From: Pseudomonas sp. ICMP22404
GTDB lineage: Bacteria > Pseudomonadota > Gammaproteobacteria > Pseudomonadales > Pseudomonadaceae
Direction of reading: 5' to 3'
Assembly (NCBI RefSeq): GCF_006227205.1
Contig: NZ_VCNG01000018.1
Span: forward strand, 62,001 to 126,000
Length of the DNA: 64,000 nucleotides
Under the pieces are notes generated by a model. The model saw nothing but the letters and a program-made list of their open reading frames with translations, was not told where the DNA came from and did no database searches. The translations under genes were made by a program, and so were the position numbers. Shown here piece after piece: positions 42,645 through 51,503 of this stretch (within the stretch, counting starts at the first letter, position 1; the number at the start of each line of letters is the position of its first letter).

Positions 42645-43565
42645 TCAATGACACCCTGATGACGTCCAGACCTTTTGTGCGCTGTGATGCAGGATCCCGT
42701 GGCGTCGGGCCAGGGCCCTGCGGTCCTTGCTGTAGCCGCCGCCGATCACCCCGACCACCGGGATGTCACGCCCGAGGCAATGGCGCATGACGCTCTCGTC
42801 CCGGGCGGCGAGCCCCTCGTCTGTCAGCTTCAGGTAACCGAGGGCGTCGTCCTTGTGGACATCGACACCGGCGTCGTACAGCACCAGGTCCGGCTGGTAG
42901 AGCGGCAACAGGTAGTTGAGGGCATCGTCCACCACCTGCAGGTACGCCGAGTCTTCCATGCCCATCGGCAGCGGAATGTCCCAGTCGCTCTGGGCCTTGC
43001 GGGCGGGAAAATTCTTTTCGCAGTGCAAGGAAACTGTCACCGCGTCCGGGGTGTCATGGAGTATTCGCGCGGTACCGTCGCCCTGATGCACGTCGCAGTC
43101 GAAAATCAGCACCCGCGAAACACGGCCACTGGCGAGGAAATAGCGGCTGATCACCGCCAGGTCGTTGAAAATGCAGAACCCGGCAGGGTGGTCGTAGTGG
43201 GCATGGTGGGTGCCTCCGGCCAGATGACAGGCCAGCCCGTGTTCGAGGGCCTGCTCGGCCGCCAGCAGCGAACCGCCCACGGCCCGTACCGTTCGCCGGG
43301 CCAGGGCTTCGCTCCAGGGCAGGCCGAGCCGCCGTTGGTCTTCGCGGGACAACTCGCCGCTCATGTAGCGTTCGATATAGCTGCGGTCGTGGGCCAGGGC
43401 GAGGATCTCGGACGGGCACAGCGACGGGCGCAACAGGTCCGCGTCACGGGTCAGCCCGCTGTCCACCAGGTGGTCGCGCAGCAGGCGGAACTTGTCCATG
43501 GGGAAGCGGTGTTCCGCCGGGAATTCGGGACTGTAGTCTTCGTGATAGATAAGCGGCAGCGGCAT
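42645..43565 (-). CDS. Histone-deacetylase-family (class II-like) deacetylase
   Basis: The 306-residue protein has the zinc site of the arginase/deacetylase fold: Asp158 and His160 in FDCDVHQGDG and Asp235 in YDAGVDVHKDD, plus the HH pair (about 120-121) in LAGGTHHAHYDH and the GGGYS loop. Bacterial members deacetylate acetyl-lysine, polyamines or small molecules such as acetoin-related compounds; which one applies here is unknown. It is divergent from a GNAT acetyltransferase gene across 122 bp. Confidence 0.92.
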   Translation of the reverse strand: MPLPLIYHEDYSPEFPAEHRFPMDKFRLLRDHLVDSGLTRDADLLRPSLCPSEILALAHDRSYIERYMSGELSREDQRRLGLPWSEALARRTVRAVGGSLLAAEQALEHGLACHLAGGTHHAHYDHPAGFCIFNDLAVISRYFLASGRVSRVLIFDCDVHQGDGTARILHDTPDAVTVSLHCEKNFPARKAQSDWDIPLPMGMEDSAYLQVVDDALNYLLPLYQPDLVLYDAGVDVHKDDALGYLKLTDEGLAARDESVMRHCLGRDIPVVGVIGGGYSKDRRALARRHGILHHSAQKVWTSSGCH

Positions 43566-43687
43566 GGTGTTTTCAGCAGTGATTGAATGACCGATCCTAC
43601 CAGCGATGTAGACTCTAGTGGCCTGTGTGGCTAATTCGTGTACTCAAATTAACCTTACGGGCCAATGGGCAAGGAAGGGGAGTAAAG

Positions 43688-44257
43688 ATGGAGCCGATAC
43701 TGGAACTGGAAAGTGCGCGACTGCTCATGCGGCAGTGGCACGACGAAGATTTGCCGGCGTTTGCGGCCATGTCTGCCGATCCGCAGGTGATGCGTTATTT
43801 CCCGGCCCCCCTGAGCCGCCTTGAAAGTGCCGCGCTGATCGGGCGCGTGCGCGGGCATTTTGCCGAACATGGTTTTGGCTTGTGGGCGCTGGAGCGCAAG
43901 GACACCGGTGCCTTTATCGGTTTTACCGGACTGGGCGTGGTGGGGTTCGACGCGCACTTCACGCCGGCAGTCGAGATCGGCTGGCGCCTGGCCCGGGAGC
44001 ATTGGGGCCTGGGTTATGCCAGCGAAGCCGCCTGGACGGCGTTGCGCTGTGGGTTTGACCGCCTGGGCCTGGACGAAGTGGTGGCATTCACCTCGACCGA
44101 TAACCTGCCGTCGCAAAAGGTCATGCAGGCGATCGGCATGCACCATGACCCGGTTGACGATTTCGAACATCCAAGACTCGCGGTCGGCCATCCATTGCGT
44201 CACCATGTGCTCTATCGCATCAACCGCGAGCAGTGGTTGCAGACCCTGCACGGTTAA
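43688..44257 (+). CDS. GNAT family N-acetyltransferase (RimJ/RimL-like)
   Basis: The 189-residue protein starts with LESARLLMRQWHDEDLPAF and has EIGWRLAREHWGLGYASEAA, the acetyl-CoA-binding R/Q-x-x-G-x-G/A block in the RimJ/RimL subfamily form. It would acetylate a protein N-terminus, an amine or an antibiotic; the substrate is unknown. The start at 43688 has GGGGAG six bases upstream, which rejects the longer open frame from 43625. Confidence 0.9.
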   Translation: MEPILELESARLLMRQWHDEDLPAFAAMSADPQVMRYFPAPLSRLESAALIGRVRGHFAEHGFGLWALERKDTGAFIGFTGLGVVGFDAHFTPAVEIGWRLAREHWGLGYASEAAWTALRCGFDRLGLDEVVAFTSTDNLPSQKVMQAIGMHHDPVDDFEHPRLAVGHPLRHHVLYRINREQWLQTLHG

Positions 44258-44351
44258 CCGACACGGACGTCTACACTGCCCGCCAGAATGGGCAACAATT
44301 GATCCACCGTCGCGGCGCAGACTGCGCGGTGTGCTGTGTGAGGAAGTCTGA

Positions 44352-45221
44352 ATGAGCCACGTGTTGGAAGATCTGGTCGACCTGCTGACCCTGGAACCGA
44401 TCGAAGAAAATCTGTTTCGCGGCCGCAGCCAGGACCTGGGGTTCCGCCAATTGTTCGGCGGTCAAGTGCTGGGCCAGTCGTTGTCGGCGGCCAGCCAGAC
44501 GGTGGAAGAGGCGCGCCATGTGCATTCGATGCACGGCTATTTCCTGCGCCCGGGCGACGCGGCGTTGCCGGTGGTCTACCAGGTGGACCGGGTACGTGAC
44601 GGCGGCAGCTTCAGCACCCGTCGGGTGACGGCGATCCAGAAAGGCCATCCGATCTTCACTTGCAGTGCGTCGTTCCAGTACGACGAGCAGGGTTTCGAGC
44701 ACCAGAGCAGCATGCCCCAGGTGGTCGGGCCGGAGAACCTGCCCTCCGAACTGGAACTGACCCAGCAGCGGGCGCACCTGTTGCCCGAGCACATGCGGGA
44801 AAAACTGTTGTGCCCCAAGCCGATCGAGGTGCGCCCGGTCACGGAAAAAGACCCGTACAACCCGCAGCCGGCCGATCCGATCAAATACGTGTGGTTCCGC
44901 GCCGATGGCGCCCTGGTGGATTCGCCGGCGTTGCATAAATACCTGTTGGCCTACGCATCGGACTTCGGTCTGCTGACCACGTCGATGCTGCCCCATGGCA
45001 AGTCGGTCTGGCAGAAGGACATGCAGGTCGCCAGCCTCGACCACGCCTTGTGGTTCCACGCAGACCTGCGTGCCGACGACTGGTTGCTCTATGCCATGGA
45101 CAGCCCTTGGGCCGGCAATTCCCGCGGATTTTCCCGTGGCAGCGTGTTCAACCGCGCCGGGCAACTGGTGGCCTCGGTGACCCAGGAAGGCCTGATCCGG
45201 CATCGCAAGGACTGGGCATGA
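44352..45221 (+). CDS. tesB: Acyl-CoA thioesterase II TesB
   Basis: TesB hydrolyses medium- and long-chain acyl-CoA to free acid and CoA. The 289-residue double-hotdog enzyme has LFGGQVLGQSLSAASQTV, the catalytic Asp in AYASDFGLLTT, and SLDHALWFH with the adjacent residues of the catalytic set. The stop overlaps the start of the HAD hydrolase gene (ATGA), so the two are translationally coupled. Confidence 0.96.
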   Translation: MSHVLEDLVDLLTLEPIEENLFRGRSQDLGFRQLFGGQVLGQSLSAASQTVEEARHVHSMHGYFLRPGDAALPVVYQVDRVRDGGSFSTRRVTAIQKGHPIFTCSASFQYDEQGFEHQSSMPQVVGPENLPSELELTQQRAHLLPEHMREKLLCPKPIEVRPVTEKDPYNPQPADPIKYVWFRADGALVDSPALHKYLLAYASDFGLLTTSMLPHGKSVWQKDMQVASLDHALWFHADLRADDWLLYAMDSPWAGNSRGFSRGSVFNRAGQLVASVTQEGLIRHRKDWA

Positions 45222-45811
45222 GCCTGGTGGATGTACGGCACTGGGTCTTCGACATGGATGGCACGCTGACCGTCGCCGTGCATGATTTCGCGGCGATCCG
45301 CGTGGCCCTGGCGATTCCGGCCGAAGACGACATCCTGACCCATCTGGCGGCCTTGCCGGCGGATGAAGCCGCCGCCAAGCATGCCTGGCTGCTGGAGCAC
45401 GAGCGGGACCTGGCGCTGGGCTCCAGGCCGGCGCCGGGCGCTGTCGAGCTGGTACGTGACTTGGCCGGGCGTGGCTACCGCCTGGGAATCCTGACCCGCA
45501 ACGCCAGGGAACTGGCCCATGTGACACTCGAGGCCATTGGCCTGGCCGATTGTTTCGCCGTGGAGGACGTGCTGGGGCGTGACGAAGCACCGCCCAAGCC
45601 GCACCCGGGTGGCCTGTTGAAACTGGCCGAGGCCTGGAACGTGGCGCCAGCGGACATGGTCATGGTCGGCGATTACCGCTTCGACCTGGACTGCGGCCGT
45701 GCGGCGGGTACGCGGACCGTGCTGGTGAACCTGCCGGACAATCCATGGCCGGAGTTGACGGATTGGCATGCCCGGGATTGTGGCGAGTTGCGGCGGATGA
45801 TTTCGGTTTGA
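45218..45811 (+). CDS. HAD-superfamily hydrolase
   Basis: The 197-residue phosphatase has HAD motif I (WVFDMDGTLT), motif II (LGILTRNA), the lysine in KPHPGGLLKLAEAW and motif IV (VMVGDYRFDLDCG). It resembles phosphoglycolate-phosphatase/beta-phosphoglucomutase-type HADs with a small helical cap. The start overlaps the tesB stop; the substrate is unknown. Confidence 0.9.
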   Translation: MSLVDVRHWVFDMDGTLTVAVHDFAAIRVALAIPAEDDILTHLAALPADEAAAKHAWLLEHERDLALGSRPAPGAVELVRDLAGRGYRLGILTRNARELAHVTLEAIGLADCFAVEDVLGRDEAPPKPHPGGLLKLAEAWNVAPADMVMVGDYRFDLDCGRAAGTRTVLVNLPDNPWPELTDWHARDCGELRRMISV

Positions 45812-45831
45812 GAGGCAGGTCGGCAGGTCAA

Positions 45832-45931
45832 CCGCTATCGCGAGCAGGCTCGCTCCCACAATGGGGCTTCTGTGGACGCTGATGATGTAATCGACACCGT
45901 CCCCTGTGGGAGCGAGCCTGCTCGCGATGAG
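45832..45931. repeat. REP pair, inverted
   Basis: An inverted pair between the convergent HAD and alpha/beta-hydrolase genes; the right copy ends five bases before the stop codon of the hydrolase gene. Confidence 0.86.
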
Positions 45932-45935
45932 GCCT

Positions 45936-46883
45936 TCACTGCCCAAACAAGGCCTTCAGCCCCTCCGCCGAATTGAACATCCCAGTCCCGTCATGCCCCA
46001 CGCCGGGCACCTCGATCAGCCGTTGGTTCAGCCCCTCGGGGTGACGTCGGGTCAGGTAGTCGAAGAAGAAATGCCCGCGCAGCAACCGATACGGCCCCTG
46101 GGTCTGCGCCTCACAGCTTTTATCCAGCGCCGGGTGCTCCGGATCGACGTCCTGTTGCCCGAGCAGGTAGGTGATGTCGCGCTTGATGTAGTTGTCCTCC
46201 AGTTGGGCAGCTGTTTGCCCGGCGGCATAGGCGGGAAGGTTGAGCAAACCGTATTTCCAGCGATTGAAAGCGGGGCAACCAGCAGGGTCGAAGGCCATGG
46301 GCCGCTGTGCATCGAAGTAGGCATAGGAGGACGGGTTGGCGATGACGAAGCGCGGGGCGATCCGGTACTGCCCATGGGCGAGCAGGGCATAGCGCTGAAC
46401 CACCTGGGCGCCGCCGGAATGACCGGCGATGACGATTTCCTTCACGTCGGGAAACTGCTGCCGGTCGCTGACCCGCGCAACGATGTCGTCGAGAACCTGG
46501 TAGGAACTGACCGGACTCGGTCCTGTGGATAAGCCGCCGGCCATCCAGTCGTTGCCTTGCCAGCGCAACAGCTCATTGGGGAGCTGATGACGGGCGACGT
46601 CCTGCTCGTTGAGAAACTGCGGAGCGATGATCAACGTGGTGGCCAGTTGTCCGGCCTGGCTGGCGGCTTTCTCGGCGCTGTGCAGGTAGGTGTCGGCATT
46701 GCGCAGCCGCCCATGGAGGATGATCAGCACACGTTGGATAGACGTCGGGGGCGGGCTTACCCCGACCACCATGCTGCCGCCCTTGAGTTGTAACCGCCCC
46801 TGCGCCACCGTGTTCACAGCGTGTTCGTCAGCCTGGGCGAAGAGGCTGCACAGCACCAGTGCGATCGATGCGGCCCATTTCAT
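45936..46883 (-). CDS. Secreted alpha/beta-hydrolase-fold protein
   Basis: The 315-residue protein has a signal peptide (about 1-18), an oxyanion segment in LIILHGRLRN, the nucleophile elbow GHSGGAQ, an acid in LLGQQDVDP and a His in PGVGHDGTGMF. It should be a periplasmic or exported esterase or lipase-like enzyme; the substrate is unknown. Its ATG immediately follows the stop of the upstream metallopeptidase gene, so the two are co-transcribed and coupled. Confidence 0.85.
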   Translation of the reverse strand: MKWAASIALVLCSLFAQADEHAVNTVAQGRLQLKGGSMVVGVSPPPTSIQRVLIILHGRLRNADTYLHSAEKAASQAGQLATTLIIAPQFLNEQDVARHQLPNELLRWQGNDWMAGGLSTGPSPVSSYQVLDDIVARVSDRQQFPDVKEIVIAGHSGGAQVVQRYALLAHGQYRIAPRFVIANPSSYAYFDAQRPMAFDPAGCPAFNRWKYGLLNLPAYAAGQTAAQLEDNYIKRDITYLLGQQDVDPEHPALDKSCEAQTQGPYRLLRGHFFFDYLTRRHPEGLNQRLIEVPGVGHDGTGMFNSAEGLKALFGQ

Positions 46884-47771
46884 CTACAGGTTTTTCGCCG
46901 CAAAAGTGTCGCATTGGCTCACTTGGCCTTGGGCGAACCCGGCCTTGAACCAGCGCACCCGTTGCGCTGAGGTGCCGTGGGTAAAGGAGTCCGGCACCAC
47001 GCGCCCCTGGCCTTGTTGCTGCAAGCGATCGTCACCGATGGCGTTGGCGGCGTTCAAGGCTTCTTCAACATCTCCGGGCTCCAGCCAGTTCAGGCGCTTC
47101 TGTGCATGGTTGGCCCAGACGCCGGCCAGGCAATCGGCCTGCAATTCCTGACGCACCAGCAGCCCGCCGTCGCCTTCCATCTGCCGGCCTTGCTGGCGAG
47201 CCTCCTGGATTTTCGCCGACACACCGAGCAACGTCTGTACATGGTGGCCGACTTCATGGGCGATGACATAGGCCTGGGCGAAGTCCCCGGCGGCGGAGAA
47301 GCGTTGGGACATCTCCTTGAAGAAACTCATGTCCAGGTAGACCTGCCGATCCGCCGGGCAATAGAACGGCCCGGTGGCCGACGAGGCGAGGCCGCACGCC
47401 GAGTTGACCCGACCGCTGAACAGCACCAGTTTGGGTTGCTGATATTGGCGTCCGGCCTGCTGGAAGACCTGGCCCCAGGTGTCTTCGGTATCACCGAGGA
47501 TCGAACGCACGAACTCGGCCTGTTCATCGTTGGCCGGTGGCGCCTGGCGAGTTTGAGAGGAGGTCGGTGCGGACTGATCCATCTGCCCGGCCAGTTGCCC
47601 GAGGATCTGCATCGGATCCTGGCCGGTGATCCAGCCGATGCCGACGATCAGGAGAATGGCCGTCAGGCTCAGTCCCTTGCCCCCGCCAAAGCGCATCCCA
47701 CCACCGCCGCCATCACCATCGCCACGGGCGTCCACCACGTTGTCACTGCGGCGACCTTTTTTCCATAGCAT
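46884..47771 (-). CDS. YpfJ-type neutral zinc metallopeptidase
   Basis: The 295-residue protein has one N-terminal membrane segment (about 35-51) after a Gly/Asp-rich stretch and the zinc-binding motif HEVGHH. Other family landmarks are FCYCPADRQVYLD-like (FYCPADRQVYLD), ELQADCLAGVWA with the third zinc ligand, and GDDRLQQQGQGRVVPDSFTHGTSAQR. This is the KPN_02809/YpfJ family, whose substrate is unknown. The stop (46884-46886) abuts the ATG of the secreted hydrolase. Confidence 0.93.
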   Translation of the reverse strand: MLWKKGRRSDNVVDARGDGDGGGGGMRFGGGKGLSLTAILLIVGIGWITGQDPMQILGQLAGQMDQSAPTSSQTRQAPPANDEQAEFVRSILGDTEDTWGQVFQQAGRQYQQPKLVLFSGRVNSACGLASSATGPFYCPADRQVYLDMSFFKEMSQRFSAAGDFAQAYVIAHEVGHHVQTLLGVSAKIQEARQQGRQMEGDGGLLVRQELQADCLAGVWANHAQKRLNWLEPGDVEEALNAANAIGDDRLQQQGQGRVVPDSFTHGTSAQRVRWFKAGFAQGQVSQCDTFAAKNL

Positions 47772-47860
47772 GTGAGAGTCCTCTGATTGACCGTGTGGAC
47801 AGTGTTGCCGTTGCTTCGGAATGCCGCCAGTTTACTAGCAGTTTTCTGACATAAGCACCC

Positions 47861-47950
47861 GGTAGGAGCGAGCCTGCTCGCGATTGCGATCAATCAGCTT
47901 GCATCAAGCCTGAATGTACCATCGCCATCGCGAGCAGGCTCGCTCCCACA
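47861..47950. repeat. REP pair, inverted
   Basis: An inverted pair in the 272-bp gap between the divergent metallopeptidase and IclR genes. The left copy begins GGTAGGAGCG in place of GTGGGAGCG. Confidence 0.85.
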
Positions 47951-48043
47951 AAAGACAATATCAGCCGATGAATGTGTACTTGGTTCCAGAATCTGCATTA
48001 GACTTTCAATATTCTGGAATCGATAACCTTGCATCGGGGTCCC

Positions 48044-48820
48044 ATGGCTGGAAGTCAAATTGAGCGGGTTTTCGATGTGCTGGAAAGTCTCGCCAGCGAA
48101 CCTCGCGGCTGGCCACTTCAAGGGCTGGCCGAACAACTGCAGATTCCCAAGAGCGCCACTCACCGCTTGCTCGCTGAACTGACGCGCCTGGGCTACGTGC
48201 GCCAGAACCCCGAGAACCTGCGTTATCACGTGTCAACCCGGCTGATCGCCTTGGGGTTTCGCTATCTCTCGCGCAGTGGTGCCGACATCGTGCAGCCGGT
48301 GCTGGACCGTCTGGCCCGGGAAACGGGTGAGCTGGTGCGCCTGGGGGTCATCGAAGGGGAACGCCAGACCTGGATCGCAAAGTCCCAAGGGGCGCGGTCC
48401 GGTTTGCGCTACGACCCGGACATGGGGCGCGAGACGCCGCTGTTCTACACGGCGTCGGGCCATGCCTGGCTGGCGTGCATGAGCGATGCCGAGGCGCTGG
48501 CGCTGGTCGAGCGCCAGGCTGCGCAGGTGCCCGCCGACATAGGGCCAAACGCGCCTCACAGTACCCATGAACTGCTCGAGTACCTGCGTGCGGCCCGCGA
48601 GCAGGGGTATGCCTGTGTCGAGGAGAGCTCGGCGGTCGGCACTTCGGCCATCGCCGCCGTGGTGCGGCATCCGCTGGACAGTCGGATCGTCGGCGTACTC
48701 AGCGTTGCCGGGCCCAGCGCGCGGATGACGCGGGTGCGGTTGCATGAGTTGGCCCCGACCTTGCTGGTGTTTGCCGAGGAATTGTCGCAAGCGAGCCAGG
48801 CGTCGGAGCTGTTCAGCTGA
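48044..48820 (+). CDS. IclR family transcriptional regulator
   Basis: The 258-residue protein has an N-terminal winged helix (ERVFDVLESLASEPRGWPLQGLAEQ, abbreviated; recognition helix IPKSATHRLLAEL) and a C-terminal IclR effector domain (AVGTSAIAAVVRHP). The ATG at 48044 is preferred to a TTG five codons upstream. A DMT exporter gene follows 38 bp downstream on the same strand and is the likeliest target. Confidence 0.9.
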   Translation: MAGSQIERVFDVLESLASEPRGWPLQGLAEQLQIPKSATHRLLAELTRLGYVRQNPENLRYHVSTRLIALGFRYLSRSGADIVQPVLDRLARETGELVRLGVIEGERQTWIAKSQGARSGLRYDPDMGRETPLFYTASGHAWLACMSDAEALALVERQAAQVPADIGPNAPHSTHELLEYLRAAREQGYACVEESSAVGTSAIAAVVRHPLDSRIVGVLSVAGPSARMTRVRLHELAPTLLVFAEELSQASQASELFS

Positions 48821-48858
48821 CACTCGCAGATATTGGCCCTACCAACCAGGATCACCCC

Positions 48859-49737
48859 ATGACCGTCAGCACCCCGCTTTCCGGTGTCAATCAGGCCTTA
48901 AAGGGCATCCTGCTGATTGTCTTCGCGACGTTCCTGTTTTCCAGCCATGACGCCTTGTCGAAGTACCTCTCGGGCTTCTATCCGATCATCATGGTGGTGT
49001 GGGCCCGTTATGTGGTGCATACCCTGCTGATGGCGGGCATCTTCCTGCCGCGCTCGGGGTTGCGGGTGCTGCGCACGAAACGTCCGTTGTGGCAGTTGGC
49101 GCGGGCGTTGTGTCTGCTGGGCACCAGCCTGTTTTTCACCACGTCGCTGCTGTACATCCCGTTGGCCGAGGCGACGGCGGTCAACTTCCTGGCCCCGGTG
49201 CTGGTCACGGCGCTGTCGGTGCCGCTGCTGGGCGAGCGGGTGACGCGCGGTCAATGGGTGGCGGTGATCTTCGGCTTCATCGGGGTGCTGATCATCGTCC
49301 ATCCTGGCGGAGACCTGTTCACACCGGCCGTGCTGTTGCCATTCTGCTCGGCGCTGTTCTTCTGTTTCTATCAGTTGCTCACTCGCAAGCTCAGCGAAGT
49401 CGACAGCCCTACCACCAGCAACTTCTTCGCCGGCCTGTGCAACACATTGGTGATGAGCGCACTGGTGCCGTTCTTCTGGCAGGTGCCGAGTCTGTTGCAT
49501 GGGGCGATGATGCTGGCGCTGGGGGCCTGTGGGATGACGGCGCACCTGATGCTGACCCAGGCCTTCCGCGTTGCCGCCCCGGCACTGCTGGCGCCCTTCA
49601 GCTACTGCCAGATCGTCTTTGCCGGCTTGCTGGGTTGGCTGTTGTTCAGCCACACGCCGACGCTGACCACGGTGCTGGGTATTGTGCTGATCTGTCTCAG
49701 TGGATTGGCCGCGGCGTGGCAGCAGCGGCGCAGATGA
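48859..49737 (+). CDS. DMT-superfamily transporter, EamA family
   Basis: The 292-residue protein has ten membrane helices in two EamA repeats. Landmarks are FLFSSHDALSKYLSGFYP and ATAVNFLAPVLVTALSVPLLGERV in the first repeat, and TPTLTTVLGIVLICLSG at the end. The substrate is unknown. Closeness to the IclR gene suggests one transcript and regulation by a carboxylic-acid type effector. Confidence 0.88.
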   Translation: MTVSTPLSGVNQALKGILLIVFATFLFSSHDALSKYLSGFYPIIMVVWARYVVHTLLMAGIFLPRSGLRVLRTKRPLWQLARALCLLGTSLFFTTSLLYIPLAEATAVNFLAPVLVTALSVPLLGERVTRGQWVAVIFGFIGVLIIVHPGGDLFTPAVLLPFCSALFFCFYQLLTRKLSEVDSPTTSNFFAGLCNTLVMSALVPFFWQVPSLLHGAMMLALGACGMTAHLMLTQAFRVAAPALLAPFSYCQIVFAGLLGWLLFSHTPTLTTVLGIVLICLSGLAAAWQQRRR

Positions 49738-49761
49738 CACGGACCTGTGACGAAGGAGTCT

Positions 49762-49860
49762 TGTGGGAGCAAAGCTTGCTCGCGATGAGCGGAAACACGA
49801 TCTGTAAATCGAGGTGCCTTCGTCGCGAGCAAGCTTTCTCCCACAGGCTTTGCTCCCACT
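49762..49860. repeat. REP pair plus an extra half-copy
   Basis: An inverted pair of the AGCAAAGCTTGCT core type lies between the convergent EamA and MFS genes; the right copy is damaged (AAGCTTTCTCCCAC) and followed by a further CTTTGCTCCCACT fragment, as if a second insertion replaced part of it. Confidence 0.84.
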
Positions 49861-49892
49861 GATTTCTCTGGGATCTCTCTTCACTGCATGAA

Positions 49893-51230
49893 TCAGTTTT
49901 CCAGCGTCGGAATCTTGCGCGGTGCCATGAAGTACAGCCAGATCAGGGCCGTGAAGTACATCGCCGGAATCAAGGTGAACAACACGGTGTAGTTGTTATT
50001 GGTCACTGTCAGGATGTGCCCTACCAATTGGGTCATGAACATCCCGCCGATGGCCGCGCACATGCCGCCGAAGCCGAACACCGTGCTCATCATGTGCTTG
50101 GGTGTGTAGTCCATCACCAGGCTCCAGATATTGGCCGTCCAGGCCTGGTGCGCGCCGATGGCCAGGGAAATGGCGAACACCGCCATCCACAGGTTGCTGG
50201 CGCCGGCGGCCATGATCACGCCGACGATGCAGCAGGCGAACAGCAGCATGGAGACCAGTCGTGCCTTGATCGGATTCAGCCCGCGACCGATCAGGAACGA
50301 AGAGAGGATGCCGCCACCCACGCTGCCGAAGTCGGCGGTGAGGTAGATGATGATCAGCGGGATACCCATCTGGGTCACGTTGATGCCCAGGCTGTATTGC
50401 TGGTTCAGGAACGGTGGCAGCCAGTAGAGGTAGAACCAGAACACCGGCGCCGTGATCGAGTAGGCCAGGGCGAACGCCCAGGTGCCGCGCATGCGCAGGA
50501 TGCGGGAGAAGGGCACACGGGCTTGTTCCGGTTCGCTCTCACGTTGGATGTAGTCCAGTTCCGACTGTTTGACGCTGGGGTGGTCTTCCGGGTTGAAGTA
50601 CTTCAGGCCCCAGAACAGCAACCAGATCCCGCCCAATGCCGCCATGCACAGGAATGCAGCCTGCCAGCCCCACACTTGCAGGATCAGTGGCAGCAGCATG
50701 GGCGTGAACATGGCGCCGACGTTGGTCCCGGCGTTGAAGATACCGGTGGCCACGGCTCGTTCGCCCGCCGGGAACCACAGCCGGGTGGTCTTCACACAAG
50801 CGGGGTAGTTGGCGGCTTCGGTGAGGCCCAGGATGAAGCGGCAGACCATGAAGCCCGCCGCGGAAGTGGCCAGGCCATGGGCGCCGGTCGCCAGGCTCCA
50901 GAGCAGCACGGCGAAGAAGAACACGCGCTTGACGCCGATCCGGTCGATCAACCGGCCCTGCAGTATGAAGCCGACCGCATAACCAACCTGGAACCAGAAG
51001 TTGATGTTGGCGTAATCCATCGCCGTCCAGCTCATTTCCTTGGCCAGAATGGGTTGCATCACGCCCAGGGCAGCGCGGTCGATGTAGTTCAGCGTGGTGG
51101 CGAAAAACACCAGTGCGAGCATGCCCCAACGGGTCTTGCCCACAGCCAGGGCGCCGCGGATCTTGTCACCGACGCCGCCGGTCGTGACACCCATGCCTGG
51201 GCTCAGGGAGGAACTTTGGGAAGGATTCAT
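49893..51230 (-). CDS. MFS transporter, anion:cation symporter family (quinate/shikimate-type uptake inferred)
   Basis: The 445-residue protein has 12 membrane helices and ACS-family signatures (TTLNYIDRAALGVMQPIL, QGRLIDRIGVKRV, GLTEAANYPACVKTTRLWFP). ACS members take up organic acids such as hexuronates, glucarate and aromatic acids. Its divergent position from quiC, in a gene set for dehydroshikimate breakdown, suggests uptake of quinate, shikimate or 3-dehydroshikimate. That substrate is inferred from context only. Confidence 0.88.
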   Translation of the reverse strand: MNPSQSSSLSPGMGVTTGGVGDKIRGALAVGKTRWGMLALVFFATTLNYIDRAALGVMQPILAKEMSWTAMDYANINFWFQVGYAVGFILQGRLIDRIGVKRVFFFAVLLWSLATGAHGLATSAAGFMVCRFILGLTEAANYPACVKTTRLWFPAGERAVATGIFNAGTNVGAMFTPMLLPLILQVWGWQAAFLCMAALGGIWLLFWGLKYFNPEDHPSVKQSELDYIQRESEPEQARVPFSRILRMRGTWAFALAYSITAPVFWFYLYWLPPFLNQQYSLGINVTQMGIPLIIIYLTADFGSVGGGILSSFLIGRGLNPIKARLVSMLLFACCIVGVIMAAGASNLWMAVFAISLAIGAHQAWTANIWSLVMDYTPKHMMSTVFGFGGMCAAIGGMFMTQLVGHILTVTNNNYTVLFTLIPAMYFTALIWLYFMAPRKIPTLEN

Positions 51231-51385
51231 AGGGTGTACCCGTTTTTGAAATTCTTATGGGGTGGTCGGGGTTTCATCCATTGATGCCGGGGTTTTGGCC
51301 CTGCATCAATGTGGAGCTGATGGTGCTCAGTGGACGAAAAGTCGTCAATTCGTACCAAGGCATTTTGTTCGATAATCGCCCAAAA

Positions 51386-51407
51386 AACTAACCGGATGGT
51401 ACATATT
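51386..51407 (+). promoter_or_regulatory. Candidate operator, copy 1
   Basis: The 22-bp sequence with core TAACCnnnTnGTACA lies in the 273-bp divergent region between the MFS and quiC genes. Fifteen of 22 positions agree with a sequence upstream of aroQ (55646-55667, minus strand). It may be the site of the TetR regulator at 53508. The rest of this gap shows no other clear feature. Confidence 0.45.
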
Positions 51408-51503
51408 AAATTGCTGAAAGGCGTTGGCGCCTCAATAATCTGTCCACTCTTTCAAAAAGCGGCGAACCTTCTGTAGCCGATGCCTGTCCCGGGAGCCGAA
51501 CCC

